DNA of 64,000 bases from Paenibacillus phytohabitans (GTDB lineage: Bacteria; Bacillota; Bacilli; Paenibacillales; Paenibacillaceae), in assembly GCF_013141775.1 (NCBI RefSeq), contig NZ_WHOB01000088.1, forward strand, positions 1-64,000, written 5' to 3'. The position numbers and the translations under genes are program-made. Positions 50,057-59,661 of this stretch are shown in pieces. Position 1 is the stretch's first letter, and every line of letters begins with the position of its first letter. The notes below the pieces were generated by a model, which was not told the origin of the DNA, did not search any database, and was given only the letters and a program-made list of their open reading frames with translations.

Positions 50057-52123
50057 GTGAATAAACCTGCCAAACCCACGCTCGGAGTGCAGCTGATTGT
50101 CAAAAATGAAGCCGAGCTCCTGCCCCGCTGTCTTGCCAGTCTGAATGGTGCCGATGAAATCATCGTTACCGATACCGGCTCTTCAGATCAAACGATGGAC
50201 ATTGCCCGGGCTTATGGGGCTGACGTATATGCGGTCGGGTGGAGTAATGATTTCTCGGCAGCACGCAATACCGGATTGTCCTGCGCGAATACCGACTGGA
50301 TACTGGTGCTGGATGCGGATGAAGTACTGCAGACTTCCATAGAGTCAATCAAGGATATCCTGCAAGGCAGCACAGCCGAAGCTTATACAGTGCGCATAGA
50401 GAATTGGCTGGGGAGTAATCCGGAGGACCGTCTGTATCACAGCAATGTGCGGTTATTCCGCAATGGACAGGGCTATCTTTTCAGCGGAAGAATTCATGAA
50501 AGTGTAGATCCCTCTATCTTAAAAATACATGGAGCCGCCGCAATCGGAACCAGCAGCATAGAGATCATTCACCTCGGCTACCTGCCCTCCATTATGAGCG
50601 CCAAAAATAAAATCAGCCGCAACGAACAGCTGCTGCGCCTTGCGCTGGAAGAAGAGCCGGACGATGCCTTTTACAGCTATAATCTGGCGGTCACCTGCTG
50701 TCAGGACGGGCGGCTGAAGGAAGCCGAAGAACTGCTGCGCCATACGCTTGGCCATGCTCCGCTGCAGGTCTCCTACCGTCCGTCCATGATTCGTGATCTA
50801 TGCAAAATTTATCTGGCCACCGGTAAAGTAAAAGCGCTCGACAGCCTCCTGACACGCGAGCTTACGCGTTATGGCGATTATCCCGACTTACATTATATTC
50901 AGGGCCAATCCTGGGAGAGCCAAGGGCTTCCTGATCGTGCGTATCAGTCTTACCAGCATGCAGTGGACACTTCCTCCGCCGCTGCTCCGCACAGAGCTTA
51001 TGTCAGTGAACAAGGCATGGACAGCTTCCGCCCGCTGCACCGCATGGGGGTCATCTCACAGCAGCTTGGCAAGCAGGAGGAGGCCGCCCGTCTGTTCCAC
51101 CGTTCACTGCAGCATCATTCGCTGTATCTCCCGGCGATGCAGGGTATCGCCTCTGCCTTCCAGCAGCTTGAGGTGCCGGATGAGGATATCGCCGGGCTGC
51201 TAATGCAGCTGTCCGGTATCGCACAGAGCACAGCAAGAGGCTCAATTATCCGCACTTTATATGAGCTTGGCGCTTATAAGGTAATTGCTGAGCTGCCGCC
51301 AGAGCTTTTTCCGCTGGAGACAGATACTGTGCTGCTTATCCTCTCTTCCTGGGTCAGCACCGGGAAATATCATGCGTTCAGCAGGACTGCAGCCAAGCTG
51401 CGGGCACAACCCTTGTTGCTGTCTCCCGGGGAATTGGATACAGAGACTATGCGGCAGCTATGGCTCCTTGAAGCGGTCTGTACGTGGGAGCTTGGCGAGA
51501 AGCTCCAGCAGGAGAAATGGTTGCAATCGCCTGCGGAGCTGCGCTCCGGATTGCTTTTTATCGATACACAGCTGTCGTCAGAAGCAGTCCTCCCGCAAGC
51601 AGCCGTTGCCGATTCCGGCCACTCTCGACTCATTACCGAGGTAATCCGGCTCGCTGTGAAGCTGGAGCTTGTGACACTGGGTAAGCTGCTTGTGGAGCGT
51701 TTTCCTGCTTATACAGGTGATCTGGCGGAGGCGCTCTATGAAGAAGGCTGGCGGGCGGAGGCGGGGGAGCTGTTCATCCGTCTGGTCAGCAGCAAAGAAG
51801 CGCGGGGCTCGACACTGCGGTATCTCGGAGAGATGCTGGCGGATAAAGGGCATTATGCCGAAGCAGCGGACTGGTACCGGCTTTCGCTCGAAGGATCTCC
51901 CGGGGATGAGGCAGCCAGTGCCGGATTGGCGCTCTGTTATCTGCATTTGGCGGAGCTGGGGCTTGGAGAAGTTGCAAACAGCTTCAAGGGGGAGAAGGCC
52001 CACGGGCCTCTTCAGGAGGATCGGGCAGCGATTGCCCATTCCATCGAGGTGCTGAACCGCACGCCCTGGCATACGGCTTGGAATTACAAACAGCGGCAGA
52101 GAGGAGCAGACCTGAGCTTATGA
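50057..52123 (+). CDS. GT2 glycosyltransferase with TPR tail (1 of 3)
   Basis: A 688-residue protein. Residues 8-230 are a GT-A family 2 domain: VQLIVKNEAE, the nucleotide-sugar motif DTGSSDQT and the metal-binding LDADE (85-89), then LFSGRIHES. Residues 230-680 form helical tetratricopeptide-like repeats (for example DDAFYSYNLAVTCCQDGRLKEAEELL). GT2-TPR proteins glycosylate peptides or proteins in several systems, the repeats presumably holding the acceptor. The GTG start follows AAGGAGGAAC. First of three overlapping or close genes downstream of the repeat protein. No membrane helix, so it acts in the cytoplasm. Confidence 0.9.
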   Translation: MNKPAKPTLGVQLIVKNEAELLPRCLASLNGADEIIVTDTGSSDQTMDIARAYGADVYAVGWSNDFSAARNTGLSCANTDWILVLDADEVLQTSIESIKDILQGSTAEAYTVRIENWLGSNPEDRLYHSNVRLFRNGQGYLFSGRIHESVDPSILKIHGAAAIGTSSIEIIHLGYLPSIMSAKNKISRNEQLLRLALEEEPDDAFYSYNLAVTCCQDGRLKEAEELLRHTLGHAPLQVSYRPSMIRDLCKIYLATGKVKALDSLLTRELTRYGDYPDLHYIQGQSWESQGLPDRAYQSYQHAVDTSSAAAPHRAYVSEQGMDSFRPLHRMGVISQQLGKQEEAARLFHRSLQHHSLYLPAMQGIASAFQQLEVPDEDIAGLLMQLSGIAQSTARGSIIRTLYELGAYKVIAELPPELFPLETDTVLLILSSWVSTGKYHAFSRTAAKLRAQPLLLSPGELDTETMRQLWLLEAVCTWELGEKLQQEKWLQSPAELRSGLLFIDTQLSSEAVLPQAAVADSGHSRLITEVIRLAVKLELVTLGKLLVERFPAYTGDLAEALYEEGWRAEAGELFIRLVSSKEARGSTLRYLGEMLADKGHYAEAADWYRLSLEGSPGDEAASAGLALCYLHLAELGLGEVANSFKGEKAHGPLQEDRAAIAHSIEVLNRTPWHTAWNYKQRQRGADLSL

Positions 52124-53985
52124 AAAAAACACCGCGCAAACCGCTGATCTCCTTATGCATGATCGTCAAAAATGAAGCCGACACTTTGGCACGCTGTCTG
52201 CAGAGTGTCCGCGGTGTTGCCGATGAAATTATAATTGTGGATACAGGCTCCACCGACTCCACGGTTTCCATCGCCCGCAGCTTCGGTGCCCGGATCATCC
52301 CGTTCCCCTGGACCGGGGATTTCGCGTCCGCACGCAATGCCGGTCTGGCCGGGGCGCGTGGAAGCTGGATTCTGGTGCTGGATGCGGATGAAGAGCTGGA
52401 GCCCGGGAGTAAAAAAGAATTGCTGGTGTGCGCGGAGCATACGGAGTATGAGGCGTTTTTTGTGCGGATTCATAACCATAAGGGGACGGACCGCGCCTCG
52501 CAGACCATTACGGTCAATCCGATTCTCCGCATGTTTAAGCGCCGCCCGAGCTATCGTTTCAGCGGAATTATTCATGAGCAGATTGCCGCTGTGATTGTGC
52601 AGGAAACCCCGGCGGCCGCAATGCATATGAGCACCGTTGTGGTTCATCATTACGGGTATGCCGACGGGGTTGTGGAGAAGAAAGATAAAATCAGCCGCAA
52701 TATCGGGCTGCTTAAGGAACAGCTGAGGCTGAATCCGGGGGATGCTTTTCATCATTTCAATATGGCGGTTGAATATATGCGGCTGGGCGATTACGGGCAT
52801 GCCCTGGAGCATATCCTAACCTCGCTGGACCATGTGGAGCCGGATACGAGCTATATTCATCTGCTGTATAAATACGAAATCCGCTGCCTGGCTGTAACAG
52901 GTGATCTCCCGGGTGCGCTGGAGGCTTGTGAACGGGGCCTTGCCCTCTTCCCGGACTATCCCGATCTTCATCATATAAAAGGGGCTTTGCTGCTGCAGGT
53001 GTCGGCTTTTGCCGAGGCCAAAGCTGCGCTGGGCCGGGCGCTGGACATCGGAGCTTCGCCTCCCGCCTACCATACGGAATCCGGTCTCGGCACTTACCTT
53101 ACCCGGACTCTTCTGGGGCAGGCATGCCAGCAGATCGGCGAGGATAATGAAGCGATAGCCTGTTACACCAGGGCGGCTCAGCTCCATCCGGAGCCCTGGC
53201 CGCTGGTCACCCGGCTAGTGCGGCTGTTCAAATGCGCCGGGCGTGAGCTTGAGATCAAGGGCTGGCTGGCCGAGCATTTGCCCGTCATCCTGGCGGAGCA
53301 GCGCCCGGAGCTTGTGCGGCTGCTGGTAACGGACGGTTGTTATGCGGCGGCGGCTGATGTGTTGGGCGGCGGGGTGAATGAGGATGCTGCGGGAGAGCAG
53401 GTCGTTCGGGAGTTTGGTGAGGGAGAGCAGGCTGCGGGGGAAACAGTTGCGCGGGAGTTTGGTGAGGGAGAGCAGGCTGCGGGGGAAACAGTTGCGCGAG
53501 AGCGTGTTGAGGGAGAGCAGGCTGCGGGGGAAACAGTTGCGCGGGAGCGTGTTGAGGGAGAGCTTGCTGCGGGGGAAACAGTTGCGCGGAAGCGTGTTGA
53601 GGGAGAGCTTGCTGCGGGGGAAACAGTTGCGCGGGAGGTTGGTGCAAATGAACGTAGTTCGGGGGCGCATGCTGAGAAAGGGCAAGATTACGCTGGAGAA
53701 CCGGAGGCAGCATCTGCCGATTCTCTAATTCGGCTGCTTCAGCGGGCGGAAGCCATTCCCGCAGCAGAGCTGACGTACGGCGATATCGCAGCGCTGCTTC
53801 AGCATCCTGCGATTGCCCGAACAACGGGCGGGACAATGTCCGCCTCCGAATCTGCGGCTTCAGCGGTACAGCCCTGGATATCCCTCGCTGACAAGGTACT
53901 GGCTACGCTGGAGGCTTCATCCGGCTTTTCCCCGGCGGCCGCAAGAGCACGTCTCGCACTTCCGCTTCCCAGACCCGCTGATTAG
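52120..53985 (+). CDS. GT2 glycosyltransferase with TPR tail (2 of 3), minisatellite insert
   Basis: A 621-residue paralogue of its neighbours. GT2 domain: ISLCMIVKNEAD, DTGSTDST, LDADE (87-91), FSGIIHEQ and VVHHYGYADG; TPR-like repeats follow to about residue 420. Residues 429-503 are five near-identical 15-residue repeats rich in Glu, Ala, Gly and Arg (EGEQAAGETVARE), encoded by 45-bp DNA repeats. A further 100 residues close the protein. The ATG overlaps the stop of the previous gene (ATGA). The repeat makes a charged linker whose length may vary among strains. Confidence 0.9.
   Translation: MKKTPRKPLISLCMIVKNEADTLARCLQSVRGVADEIIIVDTGSTDSTVSIARSFGARIIPFPWTGDFASARNAGLAGARGSWILVLDADEELEPGSKKELLVCAEHTEYEAFFVRIHNHKGTDRASQTITVNPILRMFKRRPSYRFSGIIHEQIAAVIVQETPAAAMHMSTVVVHHYGYADGVVEKKDKISRNIGLLKEQLRLNPGDAFHHFNMAVEYMRLGDYGHALEHILTSLDHVEPDTSYIHLLYKYEIRCLAVTGDLPGALEACERGLALFPDYPDLHHIKGALLLQVSAFAEAKAALGRALDIGASPPAYHTESGLGTYLTRTLLGQACQQIGEDNEAIACYTRAAQLHPEPWPLVTRLVRLFKCAGRELEIKGWLAEHLPVILAEQRPELVRLLVTDGCYAAAADVLGGGVNEDAAGEQVVREFGEGEQAAGETVAREFGEGEQAAGETVARERVEGEQAAGETVARERVEGELAAGETVARKRVEGELAAGETVAREVGANERSSGAHAEKGQDYAGEPEAASADSLIRLLQRAEAIPAAELTYGDIAALLQHPAIARTTGGTMSASESAASAVQPWISLADKVLATLEASSGFSPAAARARLALPLPRPAD
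53404..53628 (+). repeat. 45-bp minisatellite inside the second GT2-TPR gene
   Basis: Five consecutive 45-bp units plus a partial sixth, in frame (15 codons each). They are nearly identical in DNA, unlike the 81-bp repeats of the surface protein, and so look recently expanded. Confidence 0.9.
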
Positions 53986-54001
53986 GAAGGAGCTTCTGAC
54001 T

Positions 54002-56182
54002 ATGCATAATCCAGGGCTATCGCTCTGCATGATTATTAAGAACGAGGCGCAGCATCTGGAGAAATGTCTGAGATCCGTGCAGGGATTGGTCTCCGAGATC
54101 ATCATTGCCGATACCGGCTCGACGGATGGCAGCATGGAGATCGCCCGCAGGTCCGGTGCCCGGGTCATTGAGGTGCCCTGGGAGCATGATTTCTCCAAGG
54201 CCAGGAACCGGGCACTGCGGCTGGCCTCCTATACCTGGATTCTAGTGCTGGATGCGGATGAAGCAATCGCAGGCTGGAAGCCGGAAGAGGTGGAGCGGCT
54301 GCTGGAGACGCAGAGTGCTGACGGTTATTTTCTGCCTTTTATCCACTATGTGGGTGAGTTCTCCGAAGGAGATTATGTTACAGACAATGTGTGCCGGCTG
54401 TTCCGCAATGATGAACGCATCCTGTTTCGCGGCAGCATTCATGAGGAGGTGGCCTCCAGTATCTGGAGCCTGCCGGGAGGACATATCGCATACGCAGCTC
54501 TGCCGGTGCATCACTATGGGTATCTGGATGGTGAGCTGCAGCGCAAGCATAAAACCAGCCGCAATCTGGAGCTGATCCACTCCGCTCTGCATCTTGAACC
54601 CCGCAGCATCCATCTGCGGTACGCACTGGGTACGGAGTATTACCAGCAGGGAAACTACAATGCTGCGGCGGAGGTTCTCCTCCCGCTGCTGGAAGAAGTT
54701 CCGGCTGACTCCGGATATACCGCTGACCTTTACCTCAAAACAGCCTACGCTTTGGAGGCCGGAGGACGTCCGGAAGAGGCTCAGGCTGTCTACGAGGCCG
54801 GGAGCATTCTGTATGCAGATTTCACGGATCTGCTGGAGAGCTATGCCGGGCTACTGATGGAACAAGGGGAGTTATGGCGGGCTTACGATCTGCTTCAGCG
54901 GGCGCTGGACAGCGGTAATACCGCGCATAAATATCCCTCCTCCTCCGGCAGCGGCACAAGCCGCACCCGCTTATTCACCGGGCAGGTCTGCGAGCAGCTG
55001 TTTCTATATCAGGAGGCGCTGGACCATTACAGGCAGGTCCTGGTCTACACCCCTGACGATTCCGCCGCCTGGGCACAGCTGGCACCGCTGTGCCTGCTGT
55101 CCGGACAAGAGGAGCAGCTGACGGCCATCACCCGTCAGCTGCTCCCTGCCTTGCCCCAGAGAGTGCTGAGCAGGCTGGTGCCTGCAGCACTCAATGCCCG
55201 CGCCGCCGGGTGGCTGGCGGCGCTCAGCGCAGCACCGCATCTGCCGGAAGCCATCCGGCAGGTTGTGCAGGTGCTGCTGGATACGCTGTTCCGGGACCCG
55301 GAACAGCCTTGTACCGCATCCGTCCGGCTGGAACGGATGCTGCTGCTGGATGAGCCGGATCAGCCATGGATATCCGGCTATTTGTGGGCCTTGTCCTGCC
55401 GCAGCGGCGGGCCCGCTGCAGCAGGACAATGGCTGGAGCGCCTGGCCCGGCACAGGCCAGGCATTGCTGCTGTACACCGCTGGCTCGCGCAGCAGACCGG
55501 CGGTGCATCAGCTCATCCGGCAGAGCGGGAGCCGGATGCGCATACGGAGTGTGCGGCCGATGAGCCTGCTGAAGCTGCCGGAACTGACAGATGGCGGGAA
55601 AGAGGCCCCCGGCATGCTGAATCCGGCAATTCCGCCGTCCCGCAGCGCACCGCTGACGAACACGCAGACAGTTCTGCTACGCCTTCCGGCAGCTCAACCC
55701 ATCCTGAGCTCAGCCCCGGTACACCGTTAAGCTTTCCGGATATTTCTTACGCTGCGCAGCTGCTGGCCCAGGCAGGTGCTTGGGATACACTGCTCCTGTT
55801 ATTCAAGCCAATGGAAGCTTCACGTTTCCATTGGAGCCGCTTGCCTCAGCCTCTGCTGCACGGGCTGCTGCACGCGCCTGCTCCTGTCAAGGAGCAGTGG
55901 TGCGTTATGTATACCGGGCAAGCACATCTTTACAGCTCACCCGGCGATGCTGCCGAATGGCTGCTATACGCAGCGATGGCCGATTCCTGTGGGCTGATCC
56001 CCCGGCTTGACCCCGCTGACGAACAGGCGCTGCGACAATCCGGCGGACCTGCGGCAGCCATTGGCCTCAGCTACCACAACTTGCTGCTCGCAGCCAAGGT
56101 TCACCCGCAAGGAATACCTGTCGTTTCCGGCAGCATCCCCTGGCTGATGCTTGTAAAGTCCGCCCTCCAGGCAGCACCGTGA
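54002..56182 (+). CDS. GT2 glycosyltransferase with TPR tail (3 of 3)
   Basis: A 726-residue paralogue. GT2 domain: LSLCMIIKNEAQ, ADTGSTDGS, LDADE (83-87), FRGSIHEEV and VHHYGYLDG; TPR-like helices from about 205 to 520. An Ala/Glu/Ser/Pro-rich low-complexity linker (about 505-570) precedes a last helical region. The start at 54002 follows GGAAGGAGC, 16 bases after the previous stop. The three enzymes probably act in series or on different acceptor sites of the same target. Confidence 0.9.
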   Translation: MHNPGLSLCMIIKNEAQHLEKCLRSVQGLVSEIIIADTGSTDGSMEIARRSGARVIEVPWEHDFSKARNRALRLASYTWILVLDADEAIAGWKPEEVERLLETQSADGYFLPFIHYVGEFSEGDYVTDNVCRLFRNDERILFRGSIHEEVASSIWSLPGGHIAYAALPVHHYGYLDGELQRKHKTSRNLELIHSALHLEPRSIHLRYALGTEYYQQGNYNAAAEVLLPLLEEVPADSGYTADLYLKTAYALEAGGRPEEAQAVYEAGSILYADFTDLLESYAGLLMEQGELWRAYDLLQRALDSGNTAHKYPSSSGSGTSRTRLFTGQVCEQLFLYQEALDHYRQVLVYTPDDSAAWAQLAPLCLLSGQEEQLTAITRQLLPALPQRVLSRLVPAALNARAAGWLAALSAAPHLPEAIRQVVQVLLDTLFRDPEQPCTASVRLERMLLLDEPDQPWISGYLWALSCRSGGPAAAGQWLERLARHRPGIAAVHRWLAQQTGGASAHPAEREPDAHTECAADEPAEAAGTDRWRERGPRHAESGNSAVPQRTADEHADSSATPSGSSTHPELSPGTPLSFPDISYAAQLLAQAGAWDTLLLLFKPMEASRFHWSRLPQPLLHGLLHAPAPVKEQWCVMYTGQAHLYSSPGDAAEWLLYAAMADSCGLIPRLDPADEQALRQSGGPAAAIGLSYHNLLLAAKVHPQGIPVVSGSIPWLMLVKSALQAAP

Positions 56183-56290
56183 CACGGACCTTAGCTGCCA
56201 GGAACCGCTTCTGTATGCACATCTCTCACAACACTCATAGAACTTTGAATTTATAGAAACTGCTAAAAGGTCTCGTAACACTCTATGGGC

Positions 56291-56656
56291 CTCAGCGACA
56301 CTCGAGCAACAGTCAGCACACTCAGTAACACCTCAGCACACTCAACAACACTCAGCATCACTCAGTAATACTCAGCAACTCTCAGCATCACTCAGCAACA
56401 CTCAGCACACTCAGCACACTCAGCATCACTCAGCATCACTCAGCATCACTCAGCATCACTCAGTAACACTCAGCATCACTCAGCATCACTCAGCACACTC
56501 AGCATCACTCAGCATCACTCAGCATCACTCAGCATCACTCAGCATCACTCAGTAACACTCAGCATCACTCAGCATCACTCAGCACACTCAGCACACTCAG
56601 CACACTCAGCATCACTCAGCACACTCAGCACACTCAGCAACACTCAGCAACACTCA
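56291..56656. repeat. Non-coding 9/10-bp microsatellite array
   Basis: About 38 units of CACTCAGCAT, CACTCAGCAA, CACTCAGTAA and the 9-bp CACTCAGCA follow one another for 366 bases. Mixed 9- and 10-bp units and in-frame stops on both strands exclude coding. It lies between the convergent ends of two glycosyltransferase operons. Confidence 0.95.
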
Positions 56657-56734
56657 ATCCTATTCTACACTGGCTGTCCTCAGCTGATTGCATGACGCAC
56701 GATAGATAGAAATGCAGATAGCCAGCCGCTTCAA

Positions 56735-56765
56735 TCCATTCTGCTTGCACATACAGCAGAATGGA
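56735..56765. other. Perfect 10-bp inverted repeat in the convergent spacer
   Basis: TCCATTCTGC and GCAGAATGGA face each other over an 11-base loop. Without a T run it is a weak terminator at best. The surrounding 56657-57211 has no gene I can support. Confidence 0.5.
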
Positions 56766-57211
56766 GTCATTTCATCATTTGAGGACAAGCCCAGTAATAT
56801 TACTCATTTCCCATCCCGCCCACTCCTAGCGCAATCAAAGGTATTCGTATCGCCTATTCCCCACATCGTCAATCTCCAGCACAACCAAAGGTATTTCTAT
56901 CTCCCACCCTCCGCCAGCCGCTCCAGAGTAACATCAAGAAGTTTGTGTAAAAACATAGAATAAGCTCCCCGGTTTGTTTAGGCGTAGAGTTAGATTAGCA
57001 GTTAGATATACGATTAGATATAACAGTTAGATAAACTGAATTTAGACAACAACCCCGCAAGTTACCGTTCAAACACTGCGGGATAGCGAAATACGTAAAT
57101 ATTTATCACTTTTATTCGTTTCCGGCAACATGGAGACTTCTCAGTATGCACCGCAGACCTAAATGTTGTACGTTATGCAACTTCTACCTATAGATAACTG
57201 GGTGTTTGGGA

Positions 57212-57339
57212 GAATTGTTGTAAGAAATACAACAATTCTCCTGCTAAACCGCTTGAAAAAGGAAAAATCCTGCATTTTATACAACATTTTCGGATTTGAG
57301 CCGATATCCTGAGGAAAATGTTGTATTATGTGCAAGATT
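57212..57339. repeat. Intergenic repeat, family 2, copy 2 (128 bp)
   Basis: Gap-free match to 25557-25684, about 76% identical. It opens with a perfect hairpin GAATTGTTGTA / TACAACAATTC and ends with TGTTGTATTATGTGCAAGATT-like bases (TGTTGTATTATGTG then CAAGATT). An extra related module (ATGTTGTA...ATGCAAC) sits just upstream at about 57162-57181. Confidence 0.8.
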
Positions 57340-57488
57340 TTATAAAAATTACGCTTTCCACCGCAGAAAGCGGGCGGATGAACCGGGGAATTCCTGCGGC
57401 AACTGCAACCGTCAGGAGGTCCAGATAATCGCAGGGTGTAGAATTAGTTTTATAAGCTGCAACCTTAAGTCCAGCCAATAGAGATTTA

Positions 57489-57572
57489 CAGTTAAGTATT
57501 CAGTTAGTTTTTCAGTCAGAATTTCAGTCAGTTGTTCAGCTAGTCGTTCAGTTAGTTATTCAGTTAGTCACC
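57489..57572. repeat. Non-coding 12-bp tandem array
   Basis: Seven units of the CAGTTAGTTATT type (CAGTTAAGTATT, CAGTTAGTTTTT, CAGTCAGAATTT and others) end 25 bases from the stop codon of the opposing glycosyltransferase. Stops occur in most frames. Confidence 0.85.
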
Positions 57573-57596
57573 CAGTTTCTCCCAGGCTCCCGCACC

Positions 57597-58331
57597 CTAT
57601 TCCCTCCACTCCACCAGCCGGGGATGCTCATCCAGAATCGAGCGGTATTGTTCAAGGCTTCCCCATTTCCCTTCGGGGTCAAGCTCCATGTAGCGGTCAT
57701 ATTTGCGGCGCAGCTCTTCGGGTTCCAGTGCCCAGCCGTAGTGCTTCACCCGCAGCTCGGCCAGGAAGCCCGGCAGAACCGCATAGGACAACGCCAGCCG
57801 GGGGACATGGTGATCCATCCGCGGGGTGTAATAATAGAAGCCGGGCAGATAGCGGACCAGTGTGCGCGTGTGCTTCATGTGGATATTCCAGTGCTCATCT
57901 TCCCGGTAATGGGTCGTGCCGCCCCAGAAATCAAACAGCCTGAACGCTACCCAGTCGTAAGCGTCCTGATCGATCAAACGCCGCATTTCCTGCTTGGCCC
58001 GGTCTTCATAGAATTCATCCGCATCTACGGACAGCAGCCAATCCGGGCCGGTAGATACCGCCAGATCCCAGAGTGTTTTGCGCAGCTCCCATTCACGGCC
58101 GAAGATAGAGTGCTCCAGCGTCACCAGCTTGCTAACCTTGGCAAAAGAGTTGCACAGCCGTACCGTACCATCCGTGCTGCCGTCGTCCACTATTACGATA
58201 TCGTCGACAAATTCGCTCAACTCTTCCAGCACCTGCTCCAGATAACGGCCGGTTTCATTACGCACCTGCATCATCGCCGTCAGGCGGTTGCCGGATGCCT
58301 TGCGCAGCGGTTCATGCATGCTCTTCGCCAT
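57597..58331 (-). CDS. GT2 glycosyltransferase
   Basis: A 244-residue single-domain GT2 enzyme: LTAMMQVRNETGRYLEQV, IVDDGSTDGT and the metal-binding VDADE (102-106), then a C-terminal region with RVKHYGW. No membrane helix or TPR tail. The start at 58331 follows GGAGGGTAA and lies 20 bases inside the preceding gene. Last gene of a three-gene minus-strand operon that converges on the GT2-TPR operon. Confidence 0.9.
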   Translation of the reverse strand: MAKSMHEPLRKASGNRLTAMMQVRNETGRYLEQVLEELSEFVDDIVIVDDGSTDGTVRLCNSFAKVSKLVTLEHSIFGREWELRKTLWDLAVSTGPDWLLSVDADEFYEDRAKQEMRRLIDQDAYDWVAFRLFDFWGGTTHYREDEHWNIHMKHTRTLVRYLPGFYYYTPRMDHHVPRLALSYAVLPGFLAELRVKHYGWALEPEELRRKYDRYMELDPEGKWGSLEQYRSILDEHPRLVEWRE

Positions 58332-59661
58332 CCATTACCCTCCCTCTCAAGCCTTGTACGGCTTCTTCCATATCGGCCATTTCCGCAAACAGCTGTCTGG
58401 CTCCCTGGTCCGCTCCCGCCGAACGAAGGAAGCTGCGGATAGCGTCATGCCGCCGGCCATACAGCAAATGCAGTGTCCCTTCAATCACCGGAAGCTGCAC
58501 TGCATCCTCAAACGCCGGAGCGGTGCCCCCCGCAAGCCCCGGAATCTCAGGAGCCCCTGCTATTCCTGCTATTCCTGCAAATCCGCCCAGCCCAGTATTC
58601 TCCGCAGCAGCCGTCCCGTCCGCCTCCATTTCCTCATAGAGCTGCAGCGCCTTCTCCCACTGAAAGGTTCCGATATAATTCAGCAGCAGCCGCTGCCGGG
58701 CTTCCGGCCCGGATAACCGGCTCAGAATCTCATTTGCCGCCGCACCATCCTCATTTACCGTGAAAATCTCTGCCCGGAGCAGCTCATGCTCCGCCTCGCC
58801 GCCACTCAGCCACTGCCTCATCTGCGCTGCCTTCGCCCTTTCCCCGGCCGTAAACGCCGTGATTTCGTATTGCCGGACGGCATGCTCCAGATTGCCTTTC
58901 TTCGCTTCAATCGCCGAGAAGAAACGGTAATGCGAATGCAGACAATCCGTATAATCATGCAGTAGCATCAGCTCGAAGGATTGGGCCAGATACAGCGAAG
59001 CGGCTTCATCTCCCCGCAAATATAAATAAGAAGCGGCTAAATAGTGCACCGAAGGCTGGAGGGGCATCTTGGCGCACATGGATATATAGAATGCGGTGCG
59101 GTGCCGGCGCTGGATGTCCAGCCAGCCGGCCTCCTCACCCGAAACCACGGGAGGCTGCCATAATTCCGTAAGCGCCCTGTTCCAGATCGCTTCGTAATCG
59201 GACAGGAAGAACAATTGCTCTTCCCGGCGGAGCAGTCCGTAGGATAAGGGCTGGTCTCCGCTGAGATACACTATCCCCTTCCGGCGCAGATTCTGCTCCA
59301 GATATATCCGTTCTGACGTGGTTCCCGCCAGATCGGCCTTCGCCGCGAGCAGCGCACTGTATTTGTCCCAGAGAACACTATCCTCCCCTTCCGGACAAAG
59401 TTCCAGCAGGGCTACAGTATAAGCAGGCTGCAGCGCCAGCACATCCGGGAGCCAATAAGGCGAAGAGACAAGCAGCGTATATTCTTTGGCATTCAGACTG
59501 TACAATTCGGCCAGCGTCACGGACCTGATCCCGCTGCTCCGCTGCCGGGCAGGCGTCATCCGTCCGGCAAAACAGACCTCCCCACGGTCCGGGAGCAGCT
59601 CCAGCATTCTTTTATACTCATAATCCTCCCAGGAAACACGGCTAAGCACGATATAGTTCAT
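58312..59661 (-). CDS. Helical-repeat protein of the glycan operon, unknown
   Basis: A 449-residue soluble protein. The N-terminal 150 residues look like an alpha/beta domain (MNYIVLSRVSWEDYEYKRML). Residues 190-350 form TPR-like helices (for example HYLAASYLYLRGDEAASLYLAQ). A Gly/Ala/Ile-rich linker (about 362-385) precedes the end. It overlaps the upstream gene by ATGA and the downstream GT2 start by 20 bases, so all three are coupled. It may be a scaffold or acceptor-binding partner; no catalytic motif is evident. Confidence 0.8.
   Translation of the reverse strand: MNYIVLSRVSWEDYEYKRMLELLPDRGEVCFAGRMTPARQRSSGIRSVTLAELYSLNAKEYTLLVSSPYWLPDVLALQPAYTVALLELCPEGEDSVLWDKYSALLAAKADLAGTTSERIYLEQNLRRKGIVYLSGDQPLSYGLLRREEQLFFLSDYEAIWNRALTELWQPPVVSGEEAGWLDIQRRHRTAFYISMCAKMPLQPSVHYLAASYLYLRGDEAASLYLAQSFELMLLHDYTDCLHSHYRFFSAIEAKKGNLEHAVRQYEITAFTAGERAKAAQMRQWLSGGEAEHELLRAEIFTVNEDGAAANEILSRLSGPEARQRLLLNYIGTFQWEKALQLYEEMEADGTAAAENTGLGGFAGIAGIAGAPEIPGLAGGTAPAFEDAVQLPVIEGTLHLLYGRRHDAIRSFLRSAGADQGARQLFAEMADMEEAVQGLRGRVMDGEEHA

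Noticed and set aside
53215..53836. Two minus-strand frames opposite the minisatellite of the second GT2-TPR gene
   Set aside because: They exist only because the 45-bp repeat keeps frames open; composition (poly Pro/Arg/Leu) and lack of start signals mark them as shadows.
56291..56656. CRISPR array in the CACTCAGCA region
   Set aside because: Units are 9-10 bp and abut each other without spacers; no cas gene is present.
56712..56963. 83-residue plus-strand frame in the convergent spacer
   Set aside because: No Shine-Dalgarno site, no recognisable domain, and it crosses an inverted repeat.
57296..57481. 61-residue plus-strand frame beginning in the family-2 repeat
   Set aside because: The frame is not open in the other copy of the repeat and has no start signal.
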